A stretch of DNA of 64,000 nt from Ignavibacteriales bacterium (GCA_016707115.1 JADJIH010000006.1:124001-188000), one strand, 5' to 3'. Positions 25,418 through 34,986 are shown, counted from the first letter of the stretch. The notes: generated by a model from the sequence alone, not told the origin. Made by a program: numbers and translations.

Positions 25418-28399
25418 ATGAAAAACCTTAGAATTATTCTAGCTGTTATTTCTACATTTTTCTTTCTTAAGTGTTCAACTACTGAAGAGATATCTTTAAA
25501 TGATGAGTTCATGCAAAGGACTGAATCATTTAAGCAAAATATTGACTCGCTAAATCAAATCTTTAATCTTCAAAAGAATACAAAACTGGAAAATGCTCTG
25601 ATTGATACTACGAATAATATAATCTCTTTAGAGTTTAACAGAAACTTTGCGGTAATTCCATTTCGGGAGGAAAATGTAAATGAGATTAATAAAATTGTTA
25701 AGGACTTTTTCGGAGAGCGATTTGAAAATTATAATTATAAAATATTTTCAATGGGTTATCCAGTTGAAAGTTTAATCCCAAATTACTATAAAACTGATAA
25801 AACCAAAATTGATTCCTCAAAACTTCCAAAACAAAAGACTGAGAGAATACCAGTTGTTCAAAACTCAAGTAAAAATCTTAAATCTATACGAGGATTATCA
25901 GGAAAGAATATTTTATTGTGGCATAGCCACGGCTGGTATTACAATAATGATGAAAAGCGATGGATGTGGCAGCGTGCAAGGTTATTTCAAACTGTTGAAG
26001 ATGTTGGACCAATGGCCTTTACTATTCCGTACTTAATTCCTATGCTTGAAAATGCTGGCGCAAATGTATTTGTTCCTCGAGAAAGAGATATCCAGCTAAA
26101 TGAAGTGATTGCAGATAATGATTTTAGTAATAAAGAATCTTATCAGGAAAAAACTTTTTCTGAAAAAAGTTTCTGGAAAACATCACCCCAGAAAGGTTTT
26201 GCTTTAAAGAATAAAACTATAAAAGAAGGTGAAAATCCGTTTAAGCAGGGAACAAGCAGATATACAAAATCAATGATTAACCCGTTAGCCACTGCTAGTT
26301 GGCTTCCTGAAATTCCAGCAGCAGGAGAGTATGCTGTTTATATTTCTTATGCATCCTCGGACAGTAATGTAACAGATGCACATTATAAGATTTTTCATAG
26401 CGGAGGTGAAACAGAATTTCTTGTTAATCAAACGATTGGCGGAAACACCTGGATTTATCTTGGCACATATAAGTTTGAAAAGGGGAATAAGAAATTACAA
26501 GGAGTTGTACTCTCCAATCAAAGTAAGGATGAAAACAAAATAGTTTCTGCAGATGCTGTTAGATTTGGTGGTGGAATGGGAATGGTAGAACGTGAAGGTA
26601 CAATCAGCGGAAGACCAAAATATGTTGAAGGTTCGCGTTATTGGCTTCAATATGCCGGGATGCCGGATACTTTAATTTATAATTTGAATAATAATTCAGA
26701 CGATTATAAAGATGATTATCAATCACGTGGTGAGTATGGGAATTTTTTATTCGGTGCTCCATTTGGTCCAAATAAAAATAGAAGTGAAAAAGGTCTGGGA
26801 ATTCCGCTTGATATTTCATTAGCATTTCATACCGACGCTGGAATTACTAGGAATGATACAGCAATCGGTACTTTAATGATTTATAGTATTCCAGGCCTGG
26901 ATTCGCAGCAGGTATTTCCTGATGGCGTATCCAGATTAGCGAATCGTGATTTGTCAGATATAGTTATGACTCAATTAGTTGACGATATTCGAGTGAATTA
27001 TGATTCTACCTGGACACGCAGACAATTAATGAACGCACTTTATAGTGAAGCAGCCAGGCCAAATTTTCCATCCATGCTGCTGGAACTTCTTTCTCATCAG
27101 AATTTTTATGAAATGAAATTTGAATTAGATCCAAGATTTAGATTTGATGTATCCAGAGCTATCTATAAAGGAATGTTAAAATTCTTATCTGCACAGTACG
27201 GATATGATTTTGTTGTTCAGCCTTTACCTCCAAATAATTTTTCAACAGAATTAAACTCAAATGGTGAACTTAGTTTAAGCTGGAAAGCCCAAATTGATAC
27301 TTTGGAATCAACTGCTGCAGCAGATAAATTTATTTTATACACTAGACAAGATGATGCGGGATTTGATAATGGTAAAATTGTTGAATCAAATAAAATTGTA
27401 CTTAATGATTTAAAGCAAGGAGTTATATACAGTTATAAAATAACTGCAATTAATAATGGCGGTGAAAGTTTTCCTACTGAAATTCTATCTGTATGCTGGA
27501 TGAAAAATTCTTCAGCGCCTATCCTAATTGTAAACGGATTCGATAGAGTTTCTGCACCTGCAAGTTTTGATTCGCCAACTTTTTCCGGCTTCACAAATTT
27601 TGTAGATGAAGGTGTTCCAGATAAATATGATCTCGGGTTTACCGGAACACAATTCAATTTTAATCCTAATTCAAAATGGTTAACGGATGATAATCCCGGC
27701 CATGGTGCAAGCCATTCTGACTACGAATCAAAAATTATTGCCGGTAATACTTTTGATTTTACTTATGTTCATGGAAAAGCAATTAAAGAAAATGGGTTTT
27801 CATTTTGTTCTGCTAGTGATGAATCTATAATTGGTGGCCAAGTTGATCTTACCAGATATAAAATGGTCGATTTTATTTTTGGTGAAGAGAAAAAAACATC
27901 AGCACCTAAGTATAAAGACAAAATTGATTTTGAAGTTTTTCCCGAAACATTAAGAGAGAAGACCACTAATTTTCTAAACAACGGCGGAAAGATATTTTTA
28001 AGTGGTTCTTACATTGGAACCGATTTATACTCAGAGCCTGATAGTATTGGAATTCGATTTGCAAATGAAGTATTAAAATTTAAATTAAAAACCGGACATG
28101 CTGTTAAGATTGGAAATGTTTTTTCAGTTAATAATAATTTCCTCACTCTTAAGAGCATGCTTGAATTTAATACTTCTTTTAATGATTCAATTTATAAAGT
28201 AGAGGCCCCTGATGAACTTGGATCGGTGAAGGGAAGTGAAGTGTTACTTCGTTATTCCGAAAATAATTTTAGTGCTGCTGTCGGATATAAAGAAAAATAT
28301 GGAGTTGTGTCTTTAGGATTTCCTTTTGAAACAATAATGGGTGAGAAGCAAAGAAATATGTTAATGAAATCTGTTTTGAATTATTTAGATATTAAATAA
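25418..28399 (+). CDS. Amidase-like lipoprotein with a golvesin-type insert
   Basis: The 993-residue protein has a signal that may end in a lipobox (FFFLKC, cysteine at about residue 19), though lysine before the cysteine is atypical. An amidase_3-like fold seems split. Its first half starts at about 165 (NILLWHSHGWYYNND) and includes VPRERDIQ; the second half resumes at about 465 with ISLAFHTDAG and ends with SMLLELLSHQNFYEM (about 550). Between them (about 290-385) is a golvesin C-terminal-like module (WLPEIPAAGEYAVYISYAS). Histidines at both halves would be the zinc ligands. A fibronectin-III-like domain follows (about 600-690), then a region about 695-993 that resembles a class I glutamine-amidotransferase-like fold (NGGKIFLSGSYIGTDL). 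Similar proteins are often labelled xanthan lyase in databases; here a peptidoglycan amidase role is more likely. It converges with the epimerase gene. Confidence 0.7.
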   Translation: MKNLRIILAVISTFFFLKCSTTEEISLNDEFMQRTESFKQNIDSLNQIFNLQKNTKLENALIDTTNNIISLEFNRNFAVIPFREENVNEINKIVKDFFGERFENYNYKIFSMGYPVESLIPNYYKTDKTKIDSSKLPKQKTERIPVVQNSSKNLKSIRGLSGKNILLWHSHGWYYNNDEKRWMWQRARLFQTVEDVGPMAFTIPYLIPMLENAGANVFVPRERDIQLNEVIADNDFSNKESYQEKTFSEKSFWKTSPQKGFALKNKTIKEGENPFKQGTSRYTKSMINPLATASWLPEIPAAGEYAVYISYASSDSNVTDAHYKIFHSGGETEFLVNQTIGGNTWIYLGTYKFEKGNKKLQGVVLSNQSKDENKIVSADAVRFGGGMGMVEREGTISGRPKYVEGSRYWLQYAGMPDTLIYNLNNNSDDYKDDYQSRGEYGNFLFGAPFGPNKNRSEKGLGIPLDISLAFHTDAGITRNDTAIGTLMIYSIPGLDSQQVFPDGVSRLANRDLSDIVMTQLVDDIRVNYDSTWTRRQLMNALYSEAARPNFPSMLLELLSHQNFYEMKFELDPRFRFDVSRAIYKGMLKFLSAQYGYDFVVQPLPPNNFSTELNSNGELSLSWKAQIDTLESTAAADKFILYTRQDDAGFDNGKIVESNKIVLNDLKQGVIYSYKITAINNGGESFPTEILSVCWMKNSSAPILIVNGFDRVSAPASFDSPTFSGFTNFVDEGVPDKYDLGFTGTQFNFNPNSKWLTDDNPGHGASHSDYESKIIAGNTFDFTYVHGKAIKENGFSFCSASDESIIGGQVDLTRYKMVDFIFGEEKKTSAPKYKDKIDFEVFPETLREKTTNFLNNGGKIFLSGSYIGTDLYSEPDSIGIRFANEVLKFKLKTGHAVKIGNVFSVNNNFLTLKSMLEFNTSFNDSIYKVEAPDELGSVKGSEVLLRYSENNFSAAVGYKEKYGVVSLGFPFETIMGEKQRNMLMKSVLNYLDIK

Positions 28400-28406
28400 A
28401 TGTATT

Positions 28407-28433
28407 TGTCATTCCCACGGAAGTGGGAATCTA
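28407..28433. repeat. Short palindromic repeat, GTCATTCCCAC family
   Basis: ATTCCCAC and GTGGGAAT form a palindrome around GGAA at 28411-28430, preceded by TTGTC and followed by CTATT. The same unit recurs at 44092-44164 and 47450-47476. It lies between two convergent genes. A degenerate copy (AGATTCCGGCCTCCTTGGAA) follows at about 28450. Confidence 0.65.
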
Positions 28434-28484
28434 TTATTATTAATATATTAGATTCCGGCCTCCTTGGAAAAACCATACAGAACG

Positions 28485-29614
28485 TTAACTCTTCAATCCA
28501 ATTCCCGGATAATCTGATAGAGTAACTTTACCATCAACAACTTTCATCCCTTCGTATGGATCATTCTTAATCAACAAAGCTCCGTCCAGATCAGCCCAAT
28601 CAACCATTGGAGAAAGTTGCGATGCAGCAGATATTGCGCAGCTTGTTTCAGTCATACAACCAATCATTACTTTCATATCCAAAGAACGTGCAAGACTTAA
28701 CATCTTATTTGCTTCCACATTCCAGTGCATTTCATAAGTTTTATATTTATTCCAGAATAAACTCCGTGAGCTTTTATCACATCAGGTATTCTTTGTATTG
28801 ATTCATCACCAATTATTGGAAGTGGAGAATTTTGTGTTAGCCATGCAATATCATCTATTTGTTCTTTAGGCATTGGCTGTTCAACAAACTCTATGTTTTT
28901 TTCATTAAGCCAGTTAATCATATCCAGTGCAAAGTGTTTATCTTTCCAGCCTTGATTAACATCTACAGTAAGCGGAACATTTGTAACTGACCGGATTGTC
29001 TCGATCATTTCCTTATCATTGTCTCTCCCAAGTTTAACTTTCAGAACTTTGAATTGTTCGGCTTCCTTAACTTTTTGTCTAACGACCTCAGGTGTGTCAA
29101 TCCCAATTGTAAAAGTTGTAAAGGGAGTTTTAGTTTTATCATAACCCCATATTTTATACCAGGGTTGATTCATCAACTTTCCAACAAGATCATGCAGTGC
29201 AATATCTACAGATGCTTTTGCTGCTGTATTTTTTTCAGCGATTGAATCCACATAATCTAAAATTTTTTCTATCTCAAATGGATCATTGAACTGTTCAAGA
29301 TTTACTTTTGATAAAAAAGCGGTAGCAGTTTCCTGTGATTCACCAAGATACGGAGGCATTGAAGCCTCGCCATAACCTTTTATTCCTTCATACTCAATTT
29401 CAGTTAACATTACCGGAGTTGTTGTTCTGGAATTAACAGCAACTGTAAATACATGTATTAACTCAAGTGTATAAGGTTTAAAAGTGAATTTCATTTTTGA
29501 GCCTTTAGTTTTAATAATGTTGGATGCGAATGTAGAAACTGGAAATGATGCGGCAATTGACCCCGCAGCAATAATTCCACCAGTTTTAAAAAAATCTTTT
29601 CTTGTTTGTTTCAT
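28485..29614 (-). pseudogene. L-Ala-D/L-Glu (dipeptide) epimerase, broken by a frameshift
   Basis: Two overlapping minus-strand frames form one enolase-superfamily protein. The first (29614 to 28697) starts with a Tat-like signal (TRKDFFKTGGIIAAGSIAAS), then shows the epimerase fold: KVLKVKLG with the KxK base, TVDVNQGW and FVEQPMP metal ligands, and PIIGDES. It breaks after INIKLMKCTGM. The second frame (28730 to 28485) continues as EANKMLSLARSLDMKVMIGC and MTETSCAISAA, the expected end of the barrel, with the DxD-like GALLIKNDPYEG at the substrate end. One base is missing near 28715-28716; adding one C to the CC there (G on the coding strand) restores a 376-residue reading frame. Such enzymes epimerise L-Ala-D-Glu from murein peptides to L-Ala-L-Glu for catabolism. 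Next to nagB-like and murQ genes, so muropeptide recycling is the likely role. Confidence 0.82.
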
Positions 29615-29675
29615 TACAATACCTCTGCATTAATGATATAAAAACACAGATTAAAATCTATGTTACGATTTCCTT

Positions 29676-29711
29676 CATTCTCCCTTTAGGGAGACGTGGA
29701 GAGGGGCGTCT
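29676..29711. repeat. Short repeat with CTCCCT/AGGGAG palindrome
   Basis: CTCCCT-TT-AGGGAG lies at 29680-29693, followed by a GACG...CGTC pair at 29693-29710. The type (CCCTCTCC...CTCCCTAAAGGGAG on the other strand) is a familiar kind of intergenic repeat in this group of bacteria. It fills the gap between the epimerase start and the stop of the fusion gene and touches that stop codon. Confidence 0.5.
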
Positions 29712-32043
29712 AATAATTCTCGGTTAATTTTCTTAGTTCAGATGAATGAGCATAAAACTCTTCCTGAGATAATTCCTTTAGATACACCATTCCATAAGCT
29801 GCCTGAACTCTTGGATATGAATGTTTTAAGAAATAATCTTTACCAAGACATAATCTTATTGTCTGATATTGCTCAACCTGAATGCGCTGTGCTAATCTAG
29901 AAAATGGCCCATCATATTCCCAGCTTGGAAAACTTGCCGCCCGCTGTGATCCATAACTGTTTAGAAATGTATTTTCCATTATTGCCATCGAGTTTAAACT
30001 AACGGGAATAAAAATATTTGCTTCAGCAGGATGGAAACGATACCAAACATTTCTGTATCCCCAAACTTTTATATTATTTATTCCGGTTTCTTTTTCATAA
30101 AGCTTTAGTGCTTCTGCAGTAGCTTGTAAAACTTTGTAATGTGTGTCAGGTCCGCTTCCTTCAGGATCCAGAGCAACTGTAACAATAGTTGGTTTTATTT
30201 TCTTTAACAGATTAAAAATAGGAATTACATCTCTATCCATTTCAGGATTTTCTGTAAAAATATCTCCCTGGTAAAAACCAAGTCTCATATGAGAAACAGA
30301 ACTTGTATTAAATCCAAAGAAAGCCCAAACAAGTTCTTCTTCCCATTCACGCATCATTCCTTTTAATTTCTGAACATGGGGTATATCTTTTTTTCCTGGA
30401 TATTGAGTTTTGAAATAATTAATCAATTCATCCACTCTATCTTCAAGATAGGCAATGTTATCTTCTTCGTAAATTTCAATCATGTTTCTAAGTAGTCTGC
30501 GTGATACAGCTTCTTTTCGGATTGTTTTACTATGTTCTCCAAGTCCATCTAAATAGAGATGGATATCACGATCTTTACCTTCCTTAAATTCAGGATCAAA
30601 ATAACGCTGAGTGAATCTTGAAGTAAAATCTGATTGACCTAAATAATATTTTAAATCTTCGAGCAAACTTAACATATAAGAATTTGTAACGGCAGTAAAT
30701 CCGCTCGTCATCGTAACAAAATGATGTTTATTACTTGCGTCTCTTACCAAATGATTTATGTGAGGTAAATATCCGAGTGGTATATCATCGTGATGAGGAC
30801 CGGTATGGAGTATTGTTTGATTAGAAACAGGCAGCATACCTCTTTCAAATCGTTCAATAATCGAATTACGTATTTGATCCCCAATTTGTTGAGGAGATTT
30901 ATTAGTTCTTTCCAAAATTAATTTAGTAAGCTGATTGGAATTATAATCTTCAACACTCAGATCCAATAAAGATTTATTCTTGTCTAAACAAAGATTAACC
31001 ACAGCTCTTTCAACTGAAATGTTAGAAATATTTTCTTCCTCTAAAACATCGTGATATCGTCTTTCCACTAATCTAAAAGCGGCACCATTAGTTAAATAGA
31101 ACCGGGCATTTGGTAATCTTTGCAAAACAGTTGCAGGATATTTGTTTGAAACAGAAGTTTGAATCGAATCTCTAACAATATTTCCTTTTGCTTCTCCCGC
31201 AGCAATTATTATAGCAGTTGCATTCGGATTGTAGGTAATGGTATCCAAACCTATTGTAATTACTAATCTTTTCTTTGCAACTTCAATCCCACCAAGATCA
31301 GTAGCTGCCGCAGCTTGTGTTTCATAGTTTGTCTGAATTAATCTTGTTGTTGAATAATGATCACTACCCATAACGTTAAATCCGATGTGTCCATCAGGTC
31401 CGATTCCGCCAAGGAAAAATCCGATACCACCCATATCTCTAATCTTTTTCTCATAATCTGTGCAGAATTGATCAACTAGCTCTATTGTTTGTTTCTGATA
31501 TCGTTCGGAAGTTGTTGAAGCCCAGCGTGTACGTAATGATAAATCGATAGTTTCATCAGGAAAAATTTCTGGGAGTGATAGATTATTAGCTGTTGGTATT
31601 TCGTTGATGTTCATCAACAATGCTTTTTTTGTATCAAGTCCCCAATTACTAAAGTAATATTTTTGAATGTAATAGTAAAAGCTGTTATGCTGATGCGAAT
31701 CTATCGGATAAAATTCATCAATCTGAACAAAACGTAAACTACTTATATCAGGTTTTTTTGTGTAATCGAGATCAACTTTCTTTAATGCTTCAACTACATC
31801 ATCCTTATCCCAATTCTTTAAGAAGTATGCAACCCATTTAATAAAATGTTCTGGAGTTTTTCCTGTTGGCAGCGAAACAACTCCGCCAGGATTTTGCTGC
31901 ATCCATTCAATAAATCTTAATGCAGTCATTTTTCCTAATTCAGGAAAGTTTGTAACCTGAATTACTGGAATTTTTTCTGTGGGTTTATAAACTAATTCTT
32001 TTTGGGATTGTGTTAGGTAGTATTGTTCAACTTTTGACATCAT
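29710..32043 (-). CDS. nagB: NagB-like / PIG-L (LmbE) fusion protein
   Basis: The 777-residue protein has no signal peptide and is cytoplasmic. Residues about 25-340 form a glucosamine-6-phosphate deaminase-like domain (FPELGKMTALRFIEW, VVSLPTGKTPEHFIKW, and the active-site loop FFLGGIGPDGHIGFN). The loop keeps the Asp and His of E. coli NagB (D141, H143) but has FNVMGSD where NagB has FNEP, so the Glu-148 proton relay is absent. The C-terminal domain (about 400-690) is PIG-L/LmbE type (TILHTGPHHDDIPLGYLPHI, with a histidine and two aspartates for zinc), a family of N-acetylglucosamine deacetylases. A fusion of the two is known in Bacteroidetes and could deacetylate and deaminate one amino sugar. 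It is divergent from murQ and 95 bases ahead of the epimerase gene, so it may lead that operon. Confidence 0.85.
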   Translation of the reverse strand: MMSKVEQYYLTQSQKELVYKPTEKIPVIQVTNFPELGKMTALRFIEWMQQNPGGVVSLPTGKTPEHFIKWVAYFLKNWDKDDVVEALKKVDLDYTKKPDISSLRFVQIDEFYPIDSHQHNSFYYYIQKYYFSNWGLDTKKALLMNINEIPTANNLSLPEIFPDETIDLSLRTRWASTTSERYQKQTIELVDQFCTDYEKKIRDMGGIGFFLGGIGPDGHIGFNVMGSDHYSTTRLIQTNYETQAAAATDLGGIEVAKKRLVITIGLDTITYNPNATAIIIAAGEAKGNIVRDSIQTSVSNKYPATVLQRLPNARFYLTNGAAFRLVERRYHDVLEEENISNISVERAVVNLCLDKNKSLLDLSVEDYNSNQLTKLILERTNKSPQQIGDQIRNSIIERFERGMLPVSNQTILHTGPHHDDIPLGYLPHINHLVRDASNKHHFVTMTSGFTAVTNSYMLSLLEDLKYYLGQSDFTSRFTQRYFDPEFKEGKDRDIHLYLDGLGEHSKTIRKEAVSRRLLRNMIEIYEEDNIAYLEDRVDELINYFKTQYPGKKDIPHVQKLKGMMREWEEELVWAFFGFNTSSVSHMRLGFYQGDIFTENPEMDRDVIPIFNLLKKIKPTIVTVALDPEGSGPDTHYKVLQATAEALKLYEKETGINNIKVWGYRNVWYRFHPAEANIFIPVSLNSMAIMENTFLNSYGSQRAASFPSWEYDGPFSRLAQRIQVEQYQTIRLCLGKDYFLKHSYPRVQAAYGMVYLKELSQEEFYAHSSELRKLTENY

Positions 32044-32163
32044 GATTTGTAACTTCTTAATGTAAGAAATAAATATTTATTTTTGCTAGTGAAATATAAG
32101 TATGCTACTGATGTAATTAAAGAATGTAAAACAGATTAAATAATTAAACAATTTGTTAATTAC

Positions 32164-32191
32164 TTTGCTTAAATTTGTAACCGTAATTTTG
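32164..32191 (+). promoter_or_regulatory. Candidate Bacteroidota-type promoter of murQ
   Basis: TTTG at 32164-32167 and TAATTTTG at 32184-32191 match the TTTG / TAnnTTTG pair, but the spacer is 16 bases instead of about 20. The -7 element lies 34 bases before the murQ ATG. Confidence 0.4.
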
Positions 32192-32224
32192 AATCAAATA
32201 TTATTAACAAAACATAAGATTTAA

Positions 32225-33154
32225 ATGAGCACTCCGTCTGGATCTACTTCATTTTTTGACGAGATTAGTAAACTTCCAACTGAGCAAAGAAATCCACGTT
32301 CTATGGAAATTGATGCAAAATCAACTGCTGAAATTATAAAAATAATAAATGATGAAGATAAACTTGTTCCTTATGCTGTTGAGCAAGAACTACCATACAT
32401 TGAACAAGCAGTTGAAATAATTGTAAAAGCGCTAAAAAATGGTGGAAGGCTTTTATACTTTGGTGCCGGAACCAGCGGCAGACTTGGAGTTGTTGATGCT
32501 TCTGAATGTCCGCCAACATTTGGAACGCCTTATGGAATGATTGAAGGATATATAGCCGGTGGTAAAGAAGCAATGTTTCGTGCGCAGGAAGGCGCTGAGG
32601 ATAAAGAAGAAAAAGGTGCAAGTGAAGTTGTGGCTGCTAACGTTAATGCAAATGATGTAGTTTGTGGAATTGCTGCAAGCAGAAGAACTCCTTATGTAGT
32701 TGGTGCGGTGAAAAAAGCAAAACAACTCGGTGCTAAAACATTGTATGTTACAACTAATCCAAGAAAAGATTTTGATATTGAAGAAGTTGATGTTGCGATT
32801 TGCCCTTATGTTGGACCGGAAGTAGTTATGGGATCAACTAGAATGAAAAGCGGAACTGCACAGAAATTAGTATTGAATATGCTCACAACTGCATCAATGG
32901 TTCGTCTTGGTAAAGTTTATGAAAATATGATGATCGATCTGCAAATGACAAATAAAAAACTTGTTGAACGATCTAAAAAAATTGTTATGACAATTACCGG
33001 ACTTAATTATGATGATGCCACAATAGCACTAGATAATGCTAAAGGGCATGTTAAAACAGCGCTTGTTATGATTAAAGCTAACGTAGATTTAAAAACTGCG
33101 AAAGAAAGATTGAAGGCTGCAGATGGATTTGTACGTAAAGCAATTGAAGGATAA
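32225..33154 (+). CDS. murQ: N-acetylmuramic acid 6-phosphate etherase
   Basis: The 309-residue protein has the usual length for MurQ. Its SIS-domain signature is complete: GGRLLYFGAGTSGRLGVVDA at about 75-94, then ASECPPTFGTP, which carries the catalytic glutamate, and GIAASRRTPYVVGAV. The later VMGSTRMKSGTAQKLVLNML is also conserved. The enzyme cleaves the lactyl ether of MurNAc-6-phosphate to give GlcNAc-6-phosphate and D-lactate, and acts in the cytoplasm. It is divergent from the NagB-like fusion gene with 181 bp between, so the two may share regulation. Together with the epimerase and the amidases it forms the peptidoglycan-recycling set of the window. No MurP or AmgK-type kinase gene is seen in this window. 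Confidence 0.95.
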   Translation: MSTPSGSTSFFDEISKLPTEQRNPRSMEIDAKSTAEIIKIINDEDKLVPYAVEQELPYIEQAVEIIVKALKNGGRLLYFGAGTSGRLGVVDASECPPTFGTPYGMIEGYIAGGKEAMFRAQEGAEDKEEKGASEVVAANVNANDVVCGIAASRRTPYVVGAVKKAKQLGAKTLYVTTNPRKDFDIEEVDVAICPYVGPEVVMGSTRMKSGTAQKLVLNMLTTASMVRLGKVYENMMIDLQMTNKKLVERSKKIVMTITGLNYDDATIALDNAKGHVKTALVMIKANVDLKTAKERLKAADGFVRKAIEG

Positions 33155-33179
33155 ATCGTTTAAAAAACTTTTTAATACA

Positions 33180-33211
33180 ATTGCATAAACAATTTCAAAT
33201 CTGTAATTTTA
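33180..33211 (+). promoter_or_regulatory. Candidate promoter before the FG-GAP gene of cassette B
   Basis: ATTG at 33180-33183 and TAATTTTA at 33204-33211 have a 20-base spacer like the cassette A promoter, with one mismatch in each half. The gene start at 33278 has a complete AGGAGG site eight bases or so upstream. Confidence 0.35.
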
Positions 33212-33277
33212 AGTAAGTATGGATAAAAAAAATTAACTTAAACTAATAACTACCAACAAACATCTTAGGAGGTTTTA

Positions 33278-34900
33278 ATGAACCGACTTTTCACTTTTTT
33301 AACAGTACTACTATTATTATCTGTTACTTATACACAAGCGCAAACATTTCCTCGTACCTCAGAAATTAAAGACCCAGCCGGACTCGAAAGAGGCTTTGGA
33401 GATATTGTTGCTGGTGTTGATTTTGATGGTGATGGATTGCCGGAAATTTATGCTTGTAATACAAATATGGTAGATGGAGATTATGAATTAATTCCAAGAC
33501 TTTACAAGTTTGAATGGAATATTGCAACCACTACTTGGGATTCCGTTTGGGGTGTTGTTTCTCCTGTAGAATTACAAAATACTTGGCCTGCTTTAACATC
33601 AGGTGATCTTGATAAAGATGGTAAACCAGAATTATACTGGGGCCCAGTTAACAACATTGGAACTGATTTAAATCCAGCAAGAGTACTTGTTTATGAATAC
33701 CCGGGTAATGGTAATGATGAAATGGGAGTATCTGATGGTTTTGGGGGATTCGAACCAAATGCAAAAACATCAATTACAACAACTCCTAGTTTTAACTTAA
33801 GACCATGTAAATTTGTTGTTGCCGATCCAGATGGTGATAATACTGATGAACTTATTTTTGTAGATAGAGCGGGCACCTGGCACGTTGGAGTATTATCGGT
33901 TGATGATATTCCAGATAATGGTGGCGGACTGGAGACCTGGACTGTAGAGTTTTCCGGTGAAGGTAACGCTGACTTAGTTGGAACTCCGTACGATTTAGTA
34001 GTAGTTGGAAATCAAATAGCCGTTGTTAATAGTAACGGAACAATTGGAAAAATAAAATATGAAGCAGGTAATTGGGTTACTTCTCCATTGCAAAGTGGTG
34101 TAATGGCAAATAATAGCTCATTCAAAGGCTCAGTAGTTATTGATTTTGGAGATGGTAGTTCCGGTGTTTATGTTGGTAGTTGGCTTAGCGGTAAAGTCTA
34201 TTTAGTTGATAAACCAGATGGCGTTGATACTTTAATTTCATACGAGATAGCTGATTTATCGCCTACTGCGGTTAGATTAAATGGAGCGGGAGCAGGAGAT
34301 CTAGATAATGATGGAAATCCAGATATGGTTTTTGGCTCAAGATATATGACAGGCAATACTGCTAAAGTTCCTATTTTCAGATTAGAATACCTGGGTGGAG
34401 ATAAAACACTTCCTTCTAGTTATGTTTCTTCAGTTATTGATTCTGCTTATTGGGATAAGAATGGTGATATGGATGTAGTTTGTGTTGCAAACATAGACGG
34501 TGATCCTGCTGATGAAGTTCTTTATACTCAAGGATATTCTAGAGGTAATGCAAATGATGATCCAATGCCTATTGTTGTCTTAGATGTTCAATTCACTCCG
34601 GTTTCTGTTGAAAAAGAAACAGATGTAGTTCCTGCTCAGTTTTTTGTAGATCAGAATTATCCTAATCCATTTAACCCATCTACACAAATTAAGTTTGGAA
34701 TTACAGAAGCAGCAAACATTGATTTAAGAATTTATGACGCTCTCGGAAGAGAAGTTGCAATTCTTATCAGTAATCAATTTATGAGTTCTGGATCTTACAA
34801 TGTTAAATTTGATGCATCAAATCTTGCAAGCGGAACTTATGTTTATCGTTTGACTGCTGGTGCAAATACAGTTTCCAGAAAGATGCAATTACTTAAATAG
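33278..34900 (+). CDS. T9SS-exported FG-GAP/VCBS repeat protein
   Basis: The 540-residue protein has a signal peptide (ending near QAQTF). The body has repeats of the FG-GAP/VCBS kind with calcium-binding loops: VDFDGDGLPEIYACN, GDLDKDGKPELYWG, ADPDGDNTDELIFVD, GDLDNDGNPDMVFGS and ANIDGDPADEVLY. These form an integrin-alpha-like seven-bladed propeller that binds calcium. Residues about 457-540 are a T9SS type A sorting domain (NYPNPFNPSTQIKF to KMQLLK). It should be a surface or secreted binding protein. It precedes the TonB receptor of cassette B by 183 bp, but a strong hairpin lies between, so the two may be separate transcripts. Confidence 0.85.
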   Translation: MNRLFTFLTVLLLLSVTYTQAQTFPRTSEIKDPAGLERGFGDIVAGVDFDGDGLPEIYACNTNMVDGDYELIPRLYKFEWNIATTTWDSVWGVVSPVELQNTWPALTSGDLDKDGKPELYWGPVNNIGTDLNPARVLVYEYPGNGNDEMGVSDGFGGFEPNAKTSITTTPSFNLRPCKFVVADPDGDNTDELIFVDRAGTWHVGVLSVDDIPDNGGGLETWTVEFSGEGNADLVGTPYDLVVVGNQIAVVNSNGTIGKIKYEAGNWVTSPLQSGVMANNSSFKGSVVIDFGDGSSGVYVGSWLSGKVYLVDKPDGVDTLISYEIADLSPTAVRLNGAGAGDLDNDGNPDMVFGSRYMTGNTAKVPIFRLEYLGGDKTLPSSYVSSVIDSAYWDKNGDMDVVCVANIDGDPADEVLYTQGYSRGNANDDPMPIVVLDVQFTPVSVEKETDVVPAQFFVDQNYPNPFNPSTQIKFGITEAANIDLRIYDALGREVAILISNQFMSSGSYNVKFDASNLASGTYVYRLTAGANTVSRKMQLLK

Positions 34901-34915
34901 TTAATTTATGTTATT

Positions 34916-34986
34916 AAGGGTTATCAGAATATATTTTATTATTTCAGCCAAAGCTGATTTGTTGATATTCTGATAACCCTTTTCTT
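34916..34986 (+). terminator. Long nested hairpin, probable terminator
   Basis: A perfect 17-bp inverted repeat, 34916-34932 and 34965-34981 (ends AAGGGTTATC and GATAACCCTT), encloses a second small hairpin TCAGC-CAAA-GCTGA at 34944-34957. TTTCTTTT follows. It lies 15 bases after the FG-GAP gene's stop. Confidence 0.75.
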
